The notes under the pieces were generated by a model. That model had not been told where the DNA came from. It did not search any database and saw nothing but the letters and a program-made list of their open reading frames with translations. 19,826 nucleotides of DNA from Alphaproteobacteria bacterium (GTDB lineage: Bacteria; Pseudomonadota; Alphaproteobacteria; Rhizobiales; Devosiaceae). The DNA is taken from NCBI GenBank assembly GCA_013152625.1, contig JAADFY010000238.1, positions 1 through 19,826 on the forward strand. The letters run 5' to 3'. Position numbers and translations under genes: made by a program. Shown here piece by piece: positions 1 through 8,135 of the stretch; the first letter of the stretch is position 1; the number at the start of each line of letters is the position of its first letter.

Positions 1-523
1 CTGGGCGCGCGAATTGCTGGGGTTGACGGTGGAAGCCGCCGAGGCGCTGGCCGTTGAGGCCGACAGCAACCCCGGGGAGGCCGTTTTTTTGCCCTATCTG
101 GAAGGCGAACGGTTTCCATTTGTTGATCTTGATGTGCGGGCCGGGTTTACCGGTCTGGGGGCCGGGGACGGGCCCGGGGATTTGTACTACGCGGTTCTTG
201 AAGGGGTGGCATTTGCCATTGCCGCCAACCTTGCAGCCCTTTCGGGGCGCGGGCCGATCACACTGGTGGGCGGTGGGGCGCAAAGCGGGGTCTGGCCGGC
301 CATTATCGCCGATGTGTGCGGCACAACCATCAAGGTGCCAAAGCAGCCACTGGCCGCCACCAGCGTCGGCGCTTACCGGATTGCCTGCAAAGCCCTGGGC
401 CGGCGGACCCCGGAAGCGGAAATTTCCGCCTCCATTGCACCGCGCCCGGAGCGCCGCGCCCGCATCGACCGGCTAAAAAAACGCTTCGATGGGGCAACCG
501 CCCTTGCCCGCACCCTGGGGTAA
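1..523 (+). CDS. FGGY-family carbohydrate kinase (xylulokinase-like), 3' end only
   Basis: The reading frame is open from the window edge (first full codon at base 2) to TAA at 521-523, so this is the C-terminal part of a longer kinase of usually about 480-520 residues. FGGY kinases phosphorylate sugars such as xylulose, ribulose or glycerol with ATP in the cytoplasm. Visible family signatures are FLPYLEGER followed by a D..RAGF.GL segment, AVLEGVAFAI, and the ATP-site glycine motif LVGGGAQSGVWPAIIADV, then PLAATSVGAY near the end. This is the usual order of the second actin-like domain. The substrate cannot be fixed from this part. A TTG at 14 is in frame but is not a real start. The gene converges on a GntR regulator 62 bases away, a common partner of sugar-catabolism genes, although control of this kinase is only inferred. 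Confidence 0.85.
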   Translation, partial: WARELLGLTVEAAEALAVEADSNPGEAVFLPYLEGERFPFVDLDVRAGFTGLGAGDGPGDLYYAVLEGVAFAIAANLAALSGRGPITLVGGGAQSGVWPAIIADVCGTTIKVPKQPLAATSVGAYRIACKALGRRTPEAEISASIAPRPERRARIDRLKKRFDGATALARTLG

Positions 524-585
524 GGTCTTTTGCAGGTCCTTGAGGTAGCGCACCCGTTTATGGGTTTCGCCTCTCTGATCTGGCT

Positions 586-1359
586 TTAAGCCGGCCGGAT
601 ATCCTGGTTTAGAACGAAGCGATCGGCGCGGCAGTGCATAAGCCGGAAATCGATGGGAGAGCGATCGCGGGCATAACCAACTCTTGAAATAAACAGCACC
701 GGCTGGCCGGGCTCAAGGGCAAGAAGCTTTGAGGTTTCCGCTGAGGGAACCACAGCGGTAACCGACTGCTGAATCTGAACGACATTCATTCCCCGGCGCT
801 GATAAATGTCACCAAGCTCTTCGCTTTCAACCGCTTTGCGGTCAAAAATATCGGGCCATTTATAGTTGTCGACAAAAATGGCCTCATGGCCGATGGGCAC
901 ACCATCGCCCAGATGCATCAGGCGCAGCATGGACACCATGTGATTGTCGGGAACCCGCAATCGGTCGGCGGTGGATTTGGACACTAAAATTTTCGAAATT
1001 TCGAGAATTTTTCTGGTGTATTCCCCGTCGATGGCTGCAAAATCAGGCGGCCTGGCATTGTTGGCATTTGCCGGCTCTGGCAACGGGATTGCAGCGACGA
1101 ACGTGCCCTTGCCGCGAAAGCGAACCACCAGCCCCTCGTCCACCAAACGGTCCATGGCCTTGCGAACCGTTATTCGGCTGACTTCATAGGCTTGCTCGAT
1201 ATCGGCATCGCGCAAGAACAATTCGCCCGCGTGCCACTCGCCGCCATAGATCCGGTCACGAAGACTAAGAAACAACTGATGATAAAGGGGTATCGTTGAG
1301 CCCCGGTGGACACTGCCGGTCTGGCGCTGCGGAGTGGGCGGTGCCGTGGGTGGGGTCAT
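586..1359 (-). CDS. GntR-family transcriptional regulator with UTRA ligand domain (HutC type)
   Basis: A 257-residue protein. Residues about 22-90 form a winged helix of GntR type: IPLYHQLFLSLRDRI, then YEVSRITVRKAMDRLVDEG and RFRGKGTFVA, the classic recognition helix and wing. The remainder (about 115-250) fits the UTRA effector-binding fold, ending in FRLMHCRADRF. Such proteins usually repress a sugar, amino-acid or phosphonate operon until a small ligand binds. The ATG at 1359 has no convincing ribosome binding site, and the first 20 residues are low-complexity (Pro/Thr), so the true start could lie slightly downstream. It is convergent with the kinase remnant. The 290-base upstream gap holds two copies of a GGGTTGTYAC word that could be an operator. 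The ligand is unknown. Confidence 0.9.
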   Translation of the reverse strand: MTPPTAPPTPQRQTGSVHRGSTIPLYHQLFLSLRDRIYGGEWHAGELFLRDADIEQAYEVSRITVRKAMDRLVDEGLVVRFRGKGTFVAAIPLPEPANANNARPPDFAAIDGEYTRKILEISKILVSKSTADRLRVPDNHMVSMLRLMHLGDGVPIGHEAIFVDNYKWPDIFDRKAVESEELGDIYQRRGMNVVQIQQSVTAVVPSAETSKLLALEPGQPVLFISRVGYARDRSPIDFRLMHCRADRFVLNQDIRPA

Positions 1360-1401
1360 TGTGTCCGGGTTCTCAAGTGCCTGCCCATGCTGAATTGTTG
1401 T

Positions 1402-1481
1402 GGGTTGTTACCCGCATGTGGGTGTTTGTTAGCGTTTTCGGCGGTTCGACACAATACTGGCGACCCGCAACGGGTTGTCAC
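1402..1481. repeat. Pair of GGGTTGTYAC words upstream of the GntR gene
   Basis: GGGTTGTTAC at 1402-1411 and GGGTTGTCAC at 1472-1481 are 70 bases apart. The first sits in the inverted repeat GGGT-N4-ACCC (1402-1413). The second follows ACCCG, giving ACCCG-CAA-CGGGT (1463-1475). They lie 43-122 bases upstream of the GntR start, so they could be operator half sites for autoregulation. This is inference only. The rest of the 1360-1649 gap shows no gene and no clear promoter. Confidence 0.3.
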
Positions 1482-1649
1482 TGGTCCTCACAAGTTTCGT
1501 GGTTTGCGAGGCGCGCTAACCGGGGCGCCACACGCTGCGCCAGAACGCCGCACTTGCGTCAGGTCAACATGCGCACAATCTAATATTTGTAAGTTCCGGA
1601 CGGATCGCCACTGGTGAGCGGTTCGCACTGGCAAAGGAGATGACTGAAA

Positions 1650-2153
1650 ATGAAACCCCTTTTGAAATCCGCTCTTGTGGTTACCACGGTGATCGCCGGT
1701 TTGGGCGCGGCCCCTGCTGTGATGGCCCAGACCGCCACCCCCATGGGTGGCGCCGACGGAATGGTCATGGACCAGACTGGGGCGTCTGGTCAGACTGATA
1801 TGATGGGTGGGGTACTCACACCGGGCCAGAGCGCCATGACTGGCCAGACCAATATGGCCGCAATGATGCAAATGATGATGCGGGCCATGATGACCACCGG
1901 AATGGAAATGATGGGTCAGCCGGGCGCACAGGTCGGGACAGGCATGATGGGGCAACCAGGTGTTCCGGTTCAGCCGGACATGATGGGGCAGCTGGGAGCG
2001 CAGGCCGGGACAGGCATGGGTACAGGCATGGGCATGGCTACAGGCATGGGCATGGGCAACATGGGTGATATGGCCAGGATCATGGCGGCCCATACCGAAC
2101 TGATGCAGACGATCCTGAATGAGCTGCGGGCCGCTCACCCGGAAAATGGCTGA
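1650..2153 (+). CDS. Methionine-rich secreted protein, possible copper binder
   Basis: A 167-residue protein with a good ribosome binding site (AAAGGAGA, 1634-1641) and a clear signal peptide: KPLLKSALVV, a hydrophobic stretch, and AVMAQ at about residue 26. The mature part is low-complexity, with about 32 methionines in 167 residues and repeated MMGQPG/MMGQLG and TGMGTGMGM blocks encoded by repeated ACAGGCATGGG units (2009-2060). The C-terminal 35 residues look helical and normal. Methionine-rich periplasmic segments commonly bind Cu(I) or Ag(I), so a copper-handling role is plausible but not shown. I recognise no named family. It is followed 41 bases later by a SHOCT membrane protein, a type often found near copper-resistance genes, and the two are probably co-transcribed. 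Confidence 0.75.
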   Translation: MKPLLKSALVVTTVIAGLGAAPAVMAQTATPMGGADGMVMDQTGASGQTDMMGGVLTPGQSAMTGQTNMAAMMQMMMRAMMTTGMEMMGQPGAQVGTGMMGQPGVPVQPDMMGQLGAQAGTGMGTGMGMATGMGMGNMGDMARIMAAHTELMQTILNELRAAHPENG

Positions 2154-2194
2154 CCGGGCGGATTGGGATAACACGGGCAAAAGGAGTGTGAATT

Positions 2195-2443
2195 GTGATG
2201 GGCTATGGAGCATTTGAAGGATGGGGCTGGGGCGGGGGCGGAATGGCATTTGGCGGCCTGATGATGGTTTTCTGGCTGGCGGTGCTGGTTGCGCTGGTGG
2301 TTTTCATCGCGAAGTGGGCCGGCGGTGACCAAAACCGCTACCGGCCCGATGCGCTGGAAACACTGAACATGCGATTGGCTGCGGGCGAGATTGACACCGA
2401 CGAGTTTGAAGAACTCGCCCGACGCATGCGGACCCGGCACTAG
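2195..2443 (+). CDS. Small membrane protein with SHOCT domain
   Basis: An 82-residue protein. It has a Gly/Trp/Met-rich N-terminus (MGYGAFEGWGWGGGG), one membrane helix at about residues 20-42 (FGGLMMVFWLAVLVALVVFIA), then a short charged C-terminal domain, ALETLNMRLAAGEIDTDEFEELARRM. This is the SHOCT pattern (short C-terminal domain, often oligomerising). AAGGAG at 2181-2186 precedes both GTG 2195 and ATG 2198; either may be the start, and ATG 2198 gives 81 residues. It is the second gene of a probable pair with the Met-rich protein. Its TAG stop overlaps the stop codon of the opposing DUF3616 gene by four bases (CTAG, 2440-2443). Molecular function is unknown. Confidence 0.8.
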   Translation: MMGYGAFEGWGWGGGGMAFGGLMMVFWLAVLVALVVFIAKWAGGDQNRYRPDALETLNMRLAAGEIDTDEFEELARRMRTRH

Positions 2444-3549
2444 GGTCCAGACCCATAAGCGGGGGCGATCCGGTCGCGCGAAGAGAGTGCTGGATCGGGG
2501 TGGCATGCACGGGTCTTGATCTCAAGCTGGTCATAGTCGAGGAACATATACTCGCCACCCTTGGCTTTTGATCGTTTGCCATTATCGAACACCATCAGGA
2601 TCCGGGCCTGGCCTGCGTGCCGGACCGGGGTGATCCCCTCGGCATTGGCCAGATCCGGATCGCCTTTTATGCGCACAGGGCGCGGGCAGGGGGCAGACGC
2701 GGGATCCCAGAGCCACAGTTTGAATTTCTTCCCCTTTTTCTGCTGTCGCGAAAGGATCAGCATCCCTTCAAGTTCGTTGTCGTAGGCCAGGGCGCGAATA
2801 CCGCCGCCGTCCAGATCGAGATATATGGGTTCTCTGGCAAATTGCGGTTCTTCGGCCCCATCCATTGCGGCGCCGGGGTTGTTCAGGACCAGAATAACCG
2901 CCCGGTCTGATATTACCGGGGTACGCAGACCGATCAAAAGCTGCTCGCCGTTTGCGGAAAAACTCAGGCCCTCGATGTTAAAGCGATTGTCCTTTTTAAC
3001 GCCCCGGACGATGGCGGCGGTCAACTGATCATCGATTTCGGTCATTGCGGACAGAAGGCCGGTCAGAACCTGTGGCTCGACAATGCGATTATCCTCGAAA
3101 CGGAATCGGATCAACTTCTCGCGGTTTACCGAGCGGGTGCCGTTGTCGGAACGGGAGTTGGAGGTAATGGCATAGATATAGCCGTTTTGATCCACATCCA
3201 CCGCCTCCAGATCTACAAGGGAGCGGGCGGGGAACCCTTTGGCGGGCAGGGACAGAAGCGGGCGGCGGGGAGCTTTTTCCTCTGACAGGACCATTTCGGC
3301 GGTCAGGGAAAAAAAGCTTGTGGGATTTTTCTTGTCATCGTCGACGACCACCACCTGTCCATTTGGCAATTGCGCCACACCCGAGGGCTCATAAACTGCT
3401 TCGAACCGGTGGCGTTCGCCAGATTGGGGGGGGACGTCGGCGATGGCGATGCCGGCAGAGGCAAGGGCTAACGCAAGGGTCAGGGCAACCCCGGTTCTGA
3501 CGGGATGAAAACGGGGTGCAGCGCGTTCAGGTGCAATTACCCTGGACAT
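2440..3549 (-). CDS. DUF3616-family exported protein, beta-propeller-like
   Basis: A 369-residue protein. An N-terminal hydrophobic segment (about 18-38, VALTLALALASAGIAIA followed by D) suggests export. The body contains motifs I associate with DUF3616: SLVDLEAVDVDQNGYIYAITS, SVNREKLIRFRFEDNRIV, and FNIEGLSFSANGEQLLIGLRTP, then propeller-like strands to a Cys-containing C-terminus. The family has no settled biochemical role. It may be an extracellular hydrolase or lactonase-like propeller, but I see no catalytic signature. It starts four bases after the stop of the PycTM-like gene and is the last gene of the pit-ppk1-PycTM unit, so it is probably made together with polyphosphate kinase. Its end overlaps the converging SHOCT gene by four bases, leaving no room for a separate terminator. 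Confidence 0.8.
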   Translation of the reverse strand: MSRVIAPERAAPRFHPVRTGVALTLALALASAGIAIADVPPQSGERHRFEAVYEPSGVAQLPNGQVVVVDDDKKNPTSFFSLTAEMVLSEEKAPRRPLLSLPAKGFPARSLVDLEAVDVDQNGYIYAITSNSRSDNGTRSVNREKLIRFRFEDNRIVEPQVLTGLLSAMTEIDDQLTAAIVRGVKKDNRFNIEGLSFSANGEQLLIGLRTPVISDRAVILVLNNPGAAMDGAEEPQFAREPIYLDLDGGGIRALAYDNELEGMLILSRQQKKGKKFKLWLWDPASAPCPRPVRIKGDPDLANAEGITPVRHAGQARILMVFDNGKRSKAKGGEYMFLDYDQLEIKTRACHPDPALSSRDRIAPAYGSGP

Positions 3550-3553
3550 GGGA

Positions 3554-4294
3554 TCAGACCCCCGACATCAGGGCGGAGCGGCCCACTACAACCAGCAGCA
3601 ATCCGACACTGATCACCAGACCGATCATGAAGGAATTATAGGAGATATAAAGGCGGTTGAATTTGTAATCGGCGGTGGAGCCCAGGGCATGAATATGAAT
3701 GATCATGTTGCGATAAATGCGGTCATTGTTCTGGATCATTTCCTGCATGGCATCGAGATAGTCGTCCCGGCCCAGCTTGGCGAACTGTTCAAAGACCAAC
3801 AGGTCGGCGTCGTCCTTTCGAAAATCATCCAGGGGCCGCGGTTTTTTATCCACCGCCGGCCGGGCGGCGAGCACGGCGAAGATGATGGCCACGGTGCAGG
3901 TCAGCAGGAATGCTACCAGCGGGATAATCAGCATGGGCTCAACTGCTAGAAAATATGCCCCGGATATCAACAGGATGGACACCAGAAGGCCGTTCAAAGA
4001 GATCATGATGTTGGCTTTGGTAGCCGCCAGCGTGATCATGTCGAGCTGGGCGCGGTAGGAATTGCGGAACATGGATTCAATGCCGCGAGAAGTGCCCAAT
4101 TGCGAGGTTTTTGGTGGTTTTTTGCTGTTTTTACCCAAGGGTCCGGAGGCGGTTTTTGCGTTCTTGCCGAATGAAGCGGCGGCGAATTTGCCGTTCTTTC
4201 CCATGGATTCCGTGGGCCGTTTCCCGGCTTTTCGGGCGGGGTCGGGCTTTGGCTCCGGGGTCGCCTCTGAAGGTTGGTTCCTGGCCATTTTCAT
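3554..4294 (-). CDS. Pycsar-effector-type (PycTM, DUF5706) membrane protein with Lys-rich tail
   Basis: A 246-residue protein. Residues 1-70 are disordered and basic and carry GKNGK (32-36), GKNAK (43-47) and GKNSK (54-58), spaced exactly 11 residues apart. Residues about 75-238 match the PycTM/DUF5706 pattern: MFRNSYRAQLDMITLAATKANIMISLN, two membrane helices (about 97-113 and 119-145), a cytoplasmic part with LLVFEQFAKL...DRIYRNMIIHIHALG, then KFNRLYISYNSFMIGL entering a last helix. In Pycsar defence, such proteins damage the membrane when they bind cCMP or cUMP. No cyclase lies in this window, so a housekeeping or signalling role tied to polyphosphate is equally possible. ATG 4294 overlaps the ppk1 stop (ATGA), but GGGAG is better spaced for the second ATG at 4288. 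The next gene follows four bases after its stop. Confidence 0.82.
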   Translation of the reverse strand: MKMARNQPSEATPEPKPDPARKAGKRPTESMGKNGKFAAASFGKNAKTASGPLGKNSKKPPKTSQLGTSRGIESMFRNSYRAQLDMITLAATKANIMISLNGLLVSILLISGAYFLAVEPMLIIPLVAFLLTCTVAIIFAVLAARPAVDKKPRPLDDFRKDDADLLVFEQFAKLGRDDYLDAMQEMIQNNDRIYRNMIIHIHALGSTADYKFNRLYISYNSFMIGLVISVGLLLVVVGRSALMSGV

Positions 4295-6498
4295 GCTCCC
4301 ATTCCGGTGTTGCGGGCAAATGATTTCCTGGTGGAGACCGGCCGGACCTGACGCTTGCGAGCGGCACGGATTGCGTGCTCCTGGCTGCCTATTGTGGCCC
4401 GGGCCCCTGTTTTGGCCGGCTGGCGCCGGGTGTAGCTGCCATCGGAATTCATGACCCAGGCATTTCGCGTGTCGTCGAGCTGTGTCTGCAGGACCTGTGC
4501 GAGCAGGCGTCGGGCCGGGGCGTCCCGGACCGGCACGATGACTTCAACCCGCCGCTCCAGATTTCGCCGCATCAGGTCGGCTGAACCGATGAAAAACTCA
4601 TCGTCGCCGGCGTTGCGAAAATAATAGATGCGGGCGTGCTCCAAAAACCGGCCGACGATGGAGGTTACGGTGATATTCTCGGACAATCCGGGCACACCGG
4701 GACGCAGGCGGCAGATGTCACGCACCAGCAGTTCCACCTTCACCCCGGCCCTTGAGGCGGCATAAAGGGCGTCGGTTATGTCCACGTCCTCAAGGGCGTT
4801 GGTTTTCAGCCGGACAAGCCCCGGGGACTTCGGGCTGTGCAAGTCGATTTCGCGCTCGATCCTCGTCAAAATTGCGTTCTTGATAGCCATGGGGGCGGCC
4901 AGAATCTGCGCATAACCACGCTTGGCGCGCCAGCGGGTGGTCAGGTGATTGAACAATTCGGTCAGATCGCTGGCCAGGATTTCGTCGCAGGTCAGCAGGC
5001 CCACATCACTGTATAAAAGGGCGGTGCCGGCGTGATAGTTTCCTGTGCCGAAATGGGCGTAGCGGCGCAACCTGTCGCCTTCGCGACGGACCACGAGAAT
5101 GGTCTTGCAGTGGGTTTTAACGCCCAGGACGCCGTAATTGACGTGGATACCGGCATCTTCGAGGCGGCGGGCCCATGCGATATTGGCCGCCTCGTCGAAC
5201 CGGGCCTGCAATTCAACAACCACCGCAACCTGCTTACCGTTCTGGGCCGCCGCGATCAGATAATCAATGAACCTGGTATCGGCGGAGGTGCGATAAAGTG
5301 TCATTTTAATAGACAGCACATCCGCATCGCGGCTGGCCTCGCGGACAAAGCGTTTTACCGAAGTGACAAACGCTTCATAGGGATGCTGCAATAAAATTGA
5401 GCCTGCGGTCTGAATGGCGGTAAAAATATCCCGGTGGGCGCCAAGCGCGGCGTTGTCCACCGGACGATGGGGCGGGTGGCGTAATTTCGGCAGATTGAGC
5501 CCGGCCAGTTCCATGAGCGCGCCAAGGGCCACCATGTCTTTGGCCACAAACACATCTTCTGCTTCGATCAACCCCAGTTTACCGGCAAGCATCGCCCGGA
5601 TTTCGGAGCTTACATCGGGGCTGGTTTGCAGCCGGACCACGGGGGCGAACTTGCGGTCACGCAGTTCGCCGGCGATCATTTCGAGCAGATCGGCGGCGCC
5701 ATTGGGATCGTTTCTGGTGATGGCGTTCCGGGTGATGCGGAACAGGCCGGCAACTACCTCCAGGCCGGGAAAGATCAGGTCGAGATTGTTGGAAATGACA
5801 TCGGCAATCCCCACGTACCGGTGCCCGGGGCCAACATGCAGGAACTGGGGAACGTGGGTGGCGTCAGGAATTTTAATCCGGGCAAGCTGGGGTGACGGCC
5901 CGGTTGATTTGTTCAGGGCAACAATCAGGTTCAGCGACAGATTTGAGACAAACGGAAATCGGCGGGCCGGATCAATGGCAATCGGGGTTAGCAGGGGAAG
6001 AATTTGCCGGGAGAATTTTTTGCGCAACACGCGGCGATCCCGGTCATTCAGGTTGCGGCAGTTCTCGACAATAATTTCGTGTTTGCCCATGGCAACCATG
6101 AGCGTTTCATGGATCTGGTCTATCTCGATCTGGAACCGGGCCATTTCAGCAGAGCACAGGCGAAGCTGCTGGTGAGGGGTGCGGCCATCAACGGTCAGTG
6201 CGGTTACGCCGGCGGCGATCTGATGTTTCAGACCGCCTATGCGTTTCATGTAAAACTCATCCAGGTTGGCGTAGGCGATGGCGAGAAATTTTAACGCTTC
6301 GAGCAATGGGGTGCGCGGGTCGGCGGCCTCGTTCAGGACCCTTTGGTTAAAGTTCAGCCAGCTCAGCTCACGGTTAAGGTAAAGTCCGACACCGTTGGCG
6401 CCAGCTGTCACGGCGGGGGAAACCGGGGCTGGTGCGGGGGTCGGCACCGGGCGGGGGGCGGCCAGGGTGAAGGTTCGGGTGTCGTTGTGGGGGGTCAT
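4291..6498 (-). CDS. ppk1: Polyphosphate kinase 1
   Basis: PPK1 reversibly moves the gamma phosphate of ATP onto polyphosphate. From ATG 6498 the protein has 735 residues, a normal length. It begins with a Pro-rich tail, then the N domain (LYLNRELSWLNFNQRVLNEA), the head domain (LDEFYMKRIGGLKHQI), and two phospholipase-D-like domains. The expected phosphohistidine is His463 in GVKTHCK. His621 in EHARIYYF and the segment FIGSADLMRRNLERRVEV complete the active site. A longer start at 6624 would add 42 residues and overlap the pit stop as ATGA, but it has no ribosome binding site and its added sequence is low-complexity. ATG 6498 has AAAAAGG upstream. The gene is in an operon with pit (upstream) and the PycTM-like gene (ATGA overlap downstream), so uptake and storage of phosphate are coupled. 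Confidence 0.95.
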   Translation of the reverse strand: MTPHNDTRTFTLAAPRPVPTPAPAPVSPAVTAGANGVGLYLNRELSWLNFNQRVLNEAADPRTPLLEALKFLAIAYANLDEFYMKRIGGLKHQIAAGVTALTVDGRTPHQQLRLCSAEMARFQIEIDQIHETLMVAMGKHEIIVENCRNLNDRDRRVLRKKFSRQILPLLTPIAIDPARRFPFVSNLSLNLIVALNKSTGPSPQLARIKIPDATHVPQFLHVGPGHRYVGIADVISNNLDLIFPGLEVVAGLFRITRNAITRNDPNGAADLLEMIAGELRDRKFAPVVRLQTSPDVSSEIRAMLAGKLGLIEAEDVFVAKDMVALGALMELAGLNLPKLRHPPHRPVDNAALGAHRDIFTAIQTAGSILLQHPYEAFVTSVKRFVREASRDADVLSIKMTLYRTSADTRFIDYLIAAAQNGKQVAVVVELQARFDEAANIAWARRLEDAGIHVNYGVLGVKTHCKTILVVRREGDRLRRYAHFGTGNYHAGTALLYSDVGLLTCDEILASDLTELFNHLTTRWRAKRGYAQILAAPMAIKNAILTRIEREIDLHSPKSPGLVRLKTNALEDVDITDALYAASRAGVKVELLVRDICRLRPGVPGLSENITVTSIVGRFLEHARIYYFRNAGDDEFFIGSADLMRRNLERRVEVIVPVRDAPARRLLAQVLQTQLDDTRNAWVMNSDGSYTRRQPAKTGARATIGSQEHAIRAARKRQVRPVSTRKSFARNTGMGA

Positions 6499-6620
6499 CT
6501 GGCTTGGTGCCTTTTTGGATTCTAAGGGTCCGTGGGGCCGGGTCGCAACAGTGGTGCTGGATGCCGGCGGGGGTCGGCGCGATCCGGCCCGGGGGGCCGG
6601 ATATGCCCGGGGCACAATGT

Positions 6621-8135
6621 TCATTGGGGTGTACCGGGCAAAATTATGCGGGCTGCGAAGAATATGACGGCGGCCAGAACAGCGGCGCTGGGAACCGTTA
6701 TCAGCCAGGCGGCAAGGATGGAGAGGAACTGGCGGCGGCGAACCAGCTTTCTGGGACGGATCCGCGGCACGGGTGGACCACTGAGCAGGCCTCTGGACCG
6801 GCCGCCGGGCGAGCGGGCACTGGTATGGGCGAAAGCGGTTCGGCGTGCCTTGCACAGGGCGTTGTGGACAAACTCGCGATAAAAACCCACGCCGAAGATG
6901 GCGCCAATGGTGATGTGTGTGGTGCTGACTGGCAGGCCGAGCGCCGAGGCTCCGATCACGGTTATTGCGGTGGAAAGACCCACGGAAAAGGCCCGGGACT
7001 GGTCGAGGCTGGTGAGCTGCTTGCCCACCTTTTTGATCAATTTTGCACCAAACAACGCAAGACCGATGGCCAGACCCAAGGCACCGATCAGCATCACCCA
7101 AAGAGGAATACCGACTTTGGCACTGATCTGGCCGGAACTGGCCGCTTCGACAATGGCGGACAGGGGACCGATAGCGTTGGCCACATCATTGGCCCCGTGG
7201 GCGAACGAGAGCAGGGCGGCGGCAAATACCAGCGGGATGTTGAACAGGGCGTTGATGTCGCGGCGCCGGTTCTCGATGCGGAACGATGCCCGGGCAACCA
7301 GGGGCCGGACAATGCCAACCACCAGCGCAAATGCAACAGCGCCAATCATCGCGATCATCCAGGGCTCAGGGCGCCAGATGCGCTTGAGGCCCTTCATGGT
7401 CAGGTACATGGTGAACGCAGCGGCCATGATGCCAACCAGAACCGGCACCCAGTGGCGGCTGGCGGCCAGCATGTCTTTTTTCGAAAAAATCGCCCGGTGC
7501 ATGAAGGCGAGAAACAAGGCCGCGATCACGCCGCCCAGAACCGGTGAAATAAACCAGGAGGCGACAATCCTGGACATGACGTCCCAGTTGACCGCACCAA
7601 GTCCGGCGGCGGCGATACCAACGCCGACAACGCCGCCAACAATGGAGTGGGTGGTGGAGACCGGGGCGCCGATCCAGGTGGCCAGATTAAGCCACAATGC
7701 TGCGGCCAGCAGAGCGGACCCCATGGCCATAATGAATGTGGTGGAATTTGGCATTAAAGAGGGATCGATGATGCCCTTGGATATGGTGGAGACAACCTCC
7801 CCCCCGGCGATCAGGGCGCCGGCGGTTTCAAAGATCACGGCAACAACGATGGCCCCGGCAATGGGCAGGGCGCCCGAACCCACCGCTGCGGCAACATTGT
7901 TGGCCACATCGTTGGCGCCGATATTCATGGCCATATAGCCGCCGATTACAGCGGCGCCGATGACGAAAATCGCCATGCCGGTCTGGGTGACGAAGTTCGA
8001 GGCAAACAGGCCGACAGCGACCAGAAAAATCAAGGCGATCAAAAAGGGTGCGGCCCGGCTGACGGCGAAACTCCCCTGGCTGAAATTCTGAAACGGGGAG
8101 CTTGGCGAATTGCTGGAAATTTGGGGCGATGACAT
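6621..8135 (-). CDS. pit: Low-affinity inorganic phosphate transporter, PiT family
   Basis: A 504-residue multi-pass inner-membrane protein, with the start at ATG 8135 preceded by GAGGG at eight bases. The open frame extends further to 8264 but that part is not protein-like. PiT carriers move phosphate, often as a metal-phosphate complex, with protons or sodium. The two inverted-repeat signatures are present: GANDVANNVAAAVGSGAL at about residues 73-90 and GANDVANAIGPLSAIV near 313. PVSTTHSIVGG and PVSTTHITIGAIFGVG are the matching second halves of each repeat. At least ten hydrophobic helices are visible, and the central loop is basic and positioned as usual. It is first in the operon with ppk1, PycTM and DUF3616. 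An ECF-type promoter lies about 130 bases upstream. No Pho box was recognised in the leader. Confidence 0.93.
   Translation of the reverse strand: MSSPQISSNSPSSPFQNFSQGSFAVSRAAPFLIALIFLVAVGLFASNFVTQTGMAIFVIGAAVIGGYMAMNIGANDVANNVAAAVGSGALPIAGAIVVAVIFETAGALIAGGEVVSTISKGIIDPSLMPNSTTFIMAMGSALLAAALWLNLATWIGAPVSTTHSIVGGVVGVGIAAAGLGAVNWDVMSRIVASWFISPVLGGVIAALFLAFMHRAIFSKKDMLAASRHWVPVLVGIMAAAFTMYLTMKGLKRIWRPEPWMIAMIGAVAFALVVGIVRPLVARASFRIENRRRDINALFNIPLVFAAALLSFAHGANDVANAIGPLSAIVEAASSGQISAKVGIPLWVMLIGALGLAIGLALFGAKLIKKVGKQLTSLDQSRAFSVGLSTAITVIGASALGLPVSTTHITIGAIFGVGFYREFVHNALCKARRTAFAHTSARSPGGRSRGLLSGPPVPRIRPRKLVRRRQFLSILAAWLITVPSAAVLAAVIFFAARIILPGTPQ

Noticed and set aside
1488..2249. 253-residue His-rich open frame on the minus strand
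   Set aside because: It is the mirror of the Met-rich gene (CAT/ATG repeats read as His on the other strand), has no ribosome binding site, and the plus frame has a signal peptide and a good start.
3554..4294. Complete Pycsar defence system
   Set aside because: No pyrimidine cyclase gene in the window, and the neighbours are phosphate genes; only the effector-like fold is supported.
6499..7101. Long N-terminal extension of ppk1
   Set aside because: It runs through pit in another frame. Only the stretch to ATG 6624 is conceivable, and that start has no ribosome binding site.
6504..7938. Long plus-strand open frames (about 347 residues each) across pit
   Set aside because: GC-rich antisense shadows without family motifs; pit on the minus strand has both GANDVAN signatures.
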